Source: Desulfobacterales bacterium
GTDB taxonomy: Bacteria; Desulfobacterota; Desulfobacteria; Desulfobacterales; UBA2174_A
Length of the DNA stretch: 6,819 nt
Direction: 5' to 3'
Assembly: GCA_025454075.1 (NCBI GenBank)
Contig: JALOPD010000191.1
Span: 1 to 6,819 of the forward strand
This document shows, one piece after another, positions 4,536 through 6,819 of the stretch. Under the pieces are notes generated by a model. It saw nothing but the letters and a program-made list of their open reading frames with translations. It had not been told where the DNA came from and made no database searches. A program made the position numbers and the translations under genes. Positions within the stretch are counted from its first letter, which is position 1, and every line of letters starts with the position of its first letter.

Positions 4536-5930
4536 GTGGAGAGCTTGGGGGTTGAGCCCAATACGGTATTGATCGTCGAGCCGGACGATGACCTGCGGTC
4601 GACCATGATGCGCGTGCTGCAGCGCAGCGGCTGCGACGTCGCGTGCGCGGCCGGCGCGCAGGAGGCGGTGGGCCGCATCTCGCAGGGCGAATGCCGGCTG
4701 GTCGTCGCCTCGGCCGAGGCCGCGGACCTCCCGGGGGCGAACCTGCTTCAGGCGGCCGGACGCCGGGCGCCGGCGATACCGGTCATCCTGACCAGCGCCT
4801 GCGCATCCGTCGCCGCGGCCGTCGCCGCCATGCGGGAGGGCGCCCGCGACTACCTGGTCAAGCCCTTCTCGCCGGAAGCGCTGGAAGCCGCCGTGCGCAG
4901 TGCGCTGTCGGCCTGCGGGCCGCCGCCGGCCGCGGTTCGCGGAAGCGAAGCGCGCAGCCTTCAGAAGACGTTCATCACGCACGACCCGCGTCTGCTGGAA
5001 GTCCTCCAGATGGGCCGCCAGGTCGCGCGCAGCATGGCGACCGTCCTGATCCAGGGCGAGAGCGGGACGGGCAAGGAGCTCCTGGCCGCGTTCATCCACC
5101 GCCACAGCCTGCACCCGGAGGCGCCCTACGTGGCGGTCAACTGCGCCGCCCTGCCGGAGCACCTGGCGGAAAGCGAGCTTTTCGGCCACGAAAAAGGCGC
5201 CTTCACGGGCGCGGTGACGCGCAAGGCGGGGAAGTTCGAGCTGGCGAAAAAGGGCACGCTGGTCCTGGACGAGATCGGCGAGATGCCGCTGCCGCTGCAG
5301 GCCAAGCTGCTGCGGGCTTTGCAGGAGCGGGAGATCGACCGCGTGGGCGGCGGCCTGCCGGTGCCGGTCGAGGCCCGCGTGGTGGCCATCACCAACCGCG
5401 ACCTGGCCCAGGCCGTCGGCGCCGGCTCCTTCCGGGAGGACCTGTACTTCCGGGTCAATGTCGTGCCGCTGGTGATCCCGCCCCTGCGGGAGCGGCCGGG
5501 CGACATCCCCCTGCTGGCCGACCACTTCCTGGCGCGCTTCAACGCCCGGACCGGGAAGGCCGTCCGGCGATTCTCCGAGGAGGCCGCCGAGCTGCTCTCC
5601 CGGCACGAATGGAAAGGCAACGTGCGCGAGCTCGAAAACCGGGTGGAACGGGCGGTGCTCCTGGCGGAGGGCGACGTCATTCTGCCCCGCCACCTCGGCC
5701 TGGCGCCCCGGCTCGAGGTGCGCCCCGGCGCGCCGCCCGCCATGGCCGTTCGCACCGGCACCACGGTCTGGGAGATGGAGCGGCAGCTGATCATGGGGAC
5801 CCTATCGGAGGTCGACCAGAACCGGACCCGCGCCGCGGAGCTTCTGGGCATCAGCATCCGCACCCTGCGCAACAAGCTGCGGGAGTACCGGATGGGGCTC
5901 GAAGCCCCGGCGCAGGCCCGCACGGGCTGA
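4536..5930 (+). CDS. Sigma-54-dependent response regulator with degenerate receiver (FlrC/FlbD-like)
   Basis: 464 residues: receiver-like domain (about 10-125), linker, AAA+ domain with Walker A GESGTGKE (174-181), GAFTGA (221-226), Walker B LVLDE (242-246), arginine fingers R300 and R306 and sensor II R364, then a Fis-type helix-turn-helix (about 428-453). The AAA+ part looks fully active. In the receiver, T86 and K109 (in LVKPF) are kept, but the segment normally reading D-x-x-M-P is SAEAA, placing S59 at the phospho-acceptor site, and the acidic pocket is E15-P16. Phosphorylation on Asp is therefore unlikely; control may be by oligomer state, by a partner, or by expression. Position directly before flgB suggests a flagellar class activator. 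The start is uncertain: GTG 4536, TTG 4545 (just 3 bases after GGTGGAG) and TTG 4569 are possible. No partner histidine kinase gene is visible. Confidence 0.92.
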   Translation: MESLGVEPNTVLIVEPDDDLRSTMMRVLQRSGCDVACAAGAQEAVGRISQGECRLVVASAEAADLPGANLLQAAGRRAPAIPVILTSACASVAAAVAAMREGARDYLVKPFSPEALEAAVRSALSACGPPPAAVRGSEARSLQKTFITHDPRLLEVLQMGRQVARSMATVLIQGESGTGKELLAAFIHRHSLHPEAPYVAVNCAALPEHLAESELFGHEKGAFTGAVTRKAGKFELAKKGTLVLDEIGEMPLPLQAKLLRALQEREIDRVGGGLPVPVEARVVAITNRDLAQAVGAGSFREDLYFRVNVVPLVIPPLRERPGDIPLLADHFLARFNARTGKAVRRFSEEAAELLSRHEWKGNVRELENRVERAVLLAEGDVILPRHLGLAPRLEVRPGAPPAMAVRTGTTVWEMERQLIMGTLSEVDQNRTRAAELLGISIRTLRNKLREYRMGLEAPAQARTG

Positions 5931-5935
5931 GCCGA

Positions 5936-5951
5936 TGGTATGGAAATTGCT
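5936..5951 (+). promoter_or_regulatory. Sigma-54-type promoter of the flgBC operon
   Basis: TGGTAT (5936-5941), five bases, TTGCT (5947-5951), with GG (5937-5938) and GC (5949-5950) 10 bases apart. The -24 box matches four of six positions and the -12 box is complete. It begins 5 bases after the activator's stop codon and predicts transcription from about 5962, about 50 bases before flgB. Flagellar rod operons are known sigma-54 targets in several Gram-negative lineages. Confidence 0.65.
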
Positions 5952-5974
5952 GTTTCCCTTGGGGCAGCGCCGCC

Positions 5975-5990
5975 GCCGAACACGTTCGGC
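5975..5990. promoter_or_regulatory. Dyad between the flgB promoter and its ribosome site
   Basis: GCCGAAC (5975-5981) and GTTCGGC (5984-5990) are exact inverted repeats separated by AC. The octamer CGTTCGGC recurs at 4442-4449, upstream of the 4471 promoter. It could be a downstream enhancer-type site for one of the activators, a layout known for some FlrC-dependent promoters, or a leader hairpin. Function is inferred from position only. Confidence 0.4.
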
Positions 5991-6012
5991 CAATGAAGAG
6001 GAGATGTCCGAC

Positions 6013-6435
6013 ATGCCGCAACCCCTCGGCCTTTTCGACGGGACCGTATCGCTTCTGCAGCGCACGCTGAATCTGCGGTCCGCCCAGCACCAGGCCATGT
6101 CCTCCAACATCGCCAACGCGGACACGCCCAACTACCGGGCGTTCGAGGTCGCCGTGGAGGAGGAGCTGCGCAAGCAGCGGCCGGACCCGGGCCGCATCGA
6201 ATTCGTCCGGACCCAGGCCCATCACCTGCCGCTGAGCGGCTCGGGGGGGGCGGAGCGCGTGAAACTGCAGGCCGCCGCGGCCCCCGTGTTCAGCCTGCGG
6301 GCGGACGGCAACACGGTTGACCTCGACCGGGCCATGAGCGACCTGGCGGAAAACAGCCTCAAGTACAAGACGTCCGCCCAGCTGCTCTCCGCCAAGCTGA
6401 AGAGCCTGCGCAACGTCATCCAAGGAGGTAGATGA
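6013..6435 (+). CDS. flgB: Flagellar basal-body rod protein FlgB
   Basis: 140 residues, normal for FlgB. The family signature SNIANADTPNYRA lies at 31-43 after an N-terminal amphipathic helix (LFDGTVSLLQRTL). The C-terminal helix region DLDRAMSDLAENSLKYKTSAQLLSAKLKSL matches the second half of the rod-protein pattern. FlgB is a proximal rod subunit exported through the flagellar type III apparatus to the periplasm. It has no cleaved signal peptide, as expected. The start at ATG 6013 is preferred because GAGGAG (5998-6003) is 9 bases upstream; ATG 6004 would abut that site. The frame is open back to 5935, but that earlier start would overlap the promoter. A run of eight G (6243-6250) encodes the SGGA stretch. 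flgC follows almost immediately. Confidence 0.95.
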   Translation: MPQPLGLFDGTVSLLQRTLNLRSAQHQAMSSNIANADTPNYRAFEVAVEEELRKQRPDPGRIEFVRTQAHHLPLSGSGGAERVKLQAAAAPVFSLRADGNTVDLDRAMSDLAENSLKYKTSAQLLSAKLKSLRNVIQGGR

Positions 6436-6437
6436 GC

Positions 6438-6819
6438 ATGGACCTGTATGATGCGATGCACACGAGCGCATCGGGCCTTTCGGCCCAGCGGCTGCGCATG
6501 AACCTCATCTCCGCCAACCTGGCCAACGTCAACACGACGCGCACGGCGGAAGGCGGCCCCTATCGGCGCAAGGAGGTGGTGTTCACCGCCGCGCCCAGGG
6601 CCGCCTCGTTCCGGGAGGTCTTGAAAGCGCGCCAGGGGCAGGCACCCTGCGAGGTCAAGGCCTCGAAGATCATCGAGGACAACCGCCCGCCCGTCGTGAA
6701 GTTCGCCCCGCACCACCCGGACGCCGACGAGAACGGCTACGTCGCGCTGCCGCAGGTGAACGTGATGGAGGAGATGGTCAACATGATCTCCGCCACCCGC
6801 AGCTATGAAGCCAACGTGA
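6438..6819 (+). CDS. flgC: Flagellar basal-body rod protein FlgC (3' end outside the window)
   Basis: 127 codons visible with no stop; full-length FlgC is usually near 135-150 residues, so a short C-terminal part is missing. Family marks are SASGLSAQRLRMNLISANLANVN (residues 10-32, shown in part: N27-L-A-N30), then EGGPYRRKEVV (38-48), and near the end GYVALPQVNVMEEMVNM and RSYEANV. FlgC is a proximal rod subunit beside FlgB, FlgF and FliE. AAGGAGG (6422-6428) lies 9 bases before ATG 6438. The in-frame ATG 6432, which would overlap the flgB stop as ATGA, is only 3 bases from it and less likely. The operon normally continues with fliE and fliF; these are outside the window. Confidence 0.95.
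   Translation, partial: MDLYDAMHTSASGLSAQRLRMNLISANLANVNTTRTAEGGPYRRKEVVFTAAPRAASFREVLKARQGQAPCEVKASKIIEDNRPPVVKFAPHHPDADENGYVALPQVNVMEEMVNMISATRSYEANV

Overview
The window reads as part of a flagellar and chemotaxis locus from a GC-rich Gram-negative bacterium. A member of the Desulfobacterota (former Deltaproteobacteria) is the best guess, because HDOD, CheX, receiver proteins and several sigma-54 activators next to flgBC are typical there. That assignment is inference: there is no rRNA or other taxonomic marker. All genes are on the + strand and no mobile element, tRNA, rRNA or CRISPR array was seen.

Layout. (a) 1-180 is the tail of an unidentified gene, overlapped by an HDOD-domain signalling protein (167-1015). 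(b) After a 213-bp gap come a CheX-type phosphatase (1229-1714) and, 18 bp later, a receiver protein with a STAS-like C-terminal domain (1733-2476). These form a likely phosphatase/substrate pair. (c) A 636-bp gene-free stretch (2477-3112) holds a stem-loop, a possible terminator, a near-perfect dyad, four copies of the heptamer GCGTCAA/TTGACGC in alternating orientation, and a sigma-54-type -24/-12 site. It leads to a REC-less, PspF-like sigma-54 activator (3113-4195) closed by a strong hairpin overlapping its stop codon. (d) A 340-bp gap with inverted repeats and a consensus sigma-54 promoter (4471-4486) precedes a second sigma-54 activator (4536-5930) whose receiver domain lacks the phosphorylatable Asp. 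(e) A third sigma-54-type promoter (5936-5951) precedes flgB (6013-6435) and flgC (6438 to the window end, incomplete), encoding proximal rod proteins of the flagellar basal body.

Working model (inference). The REC-less activator is an upstream regulator analogous to FlrA/FleQ. It, or the second activator, drives sigma-54 promoters for the second activator and for the flgBC operon, giving a flagellar transcription cascade. The CheX/receiver-STAS pair and the HDOD protein are adjacent signalling components. The most interesting material is regulatory: three similar -24/-12 sites, the alternating heptamer array, a Shine-Dalgarno sequence in a hairpin loop, and the degenerate receiver. I saw no clearly new enzyme system; the unusual points are domain architecture and promoter organisation.
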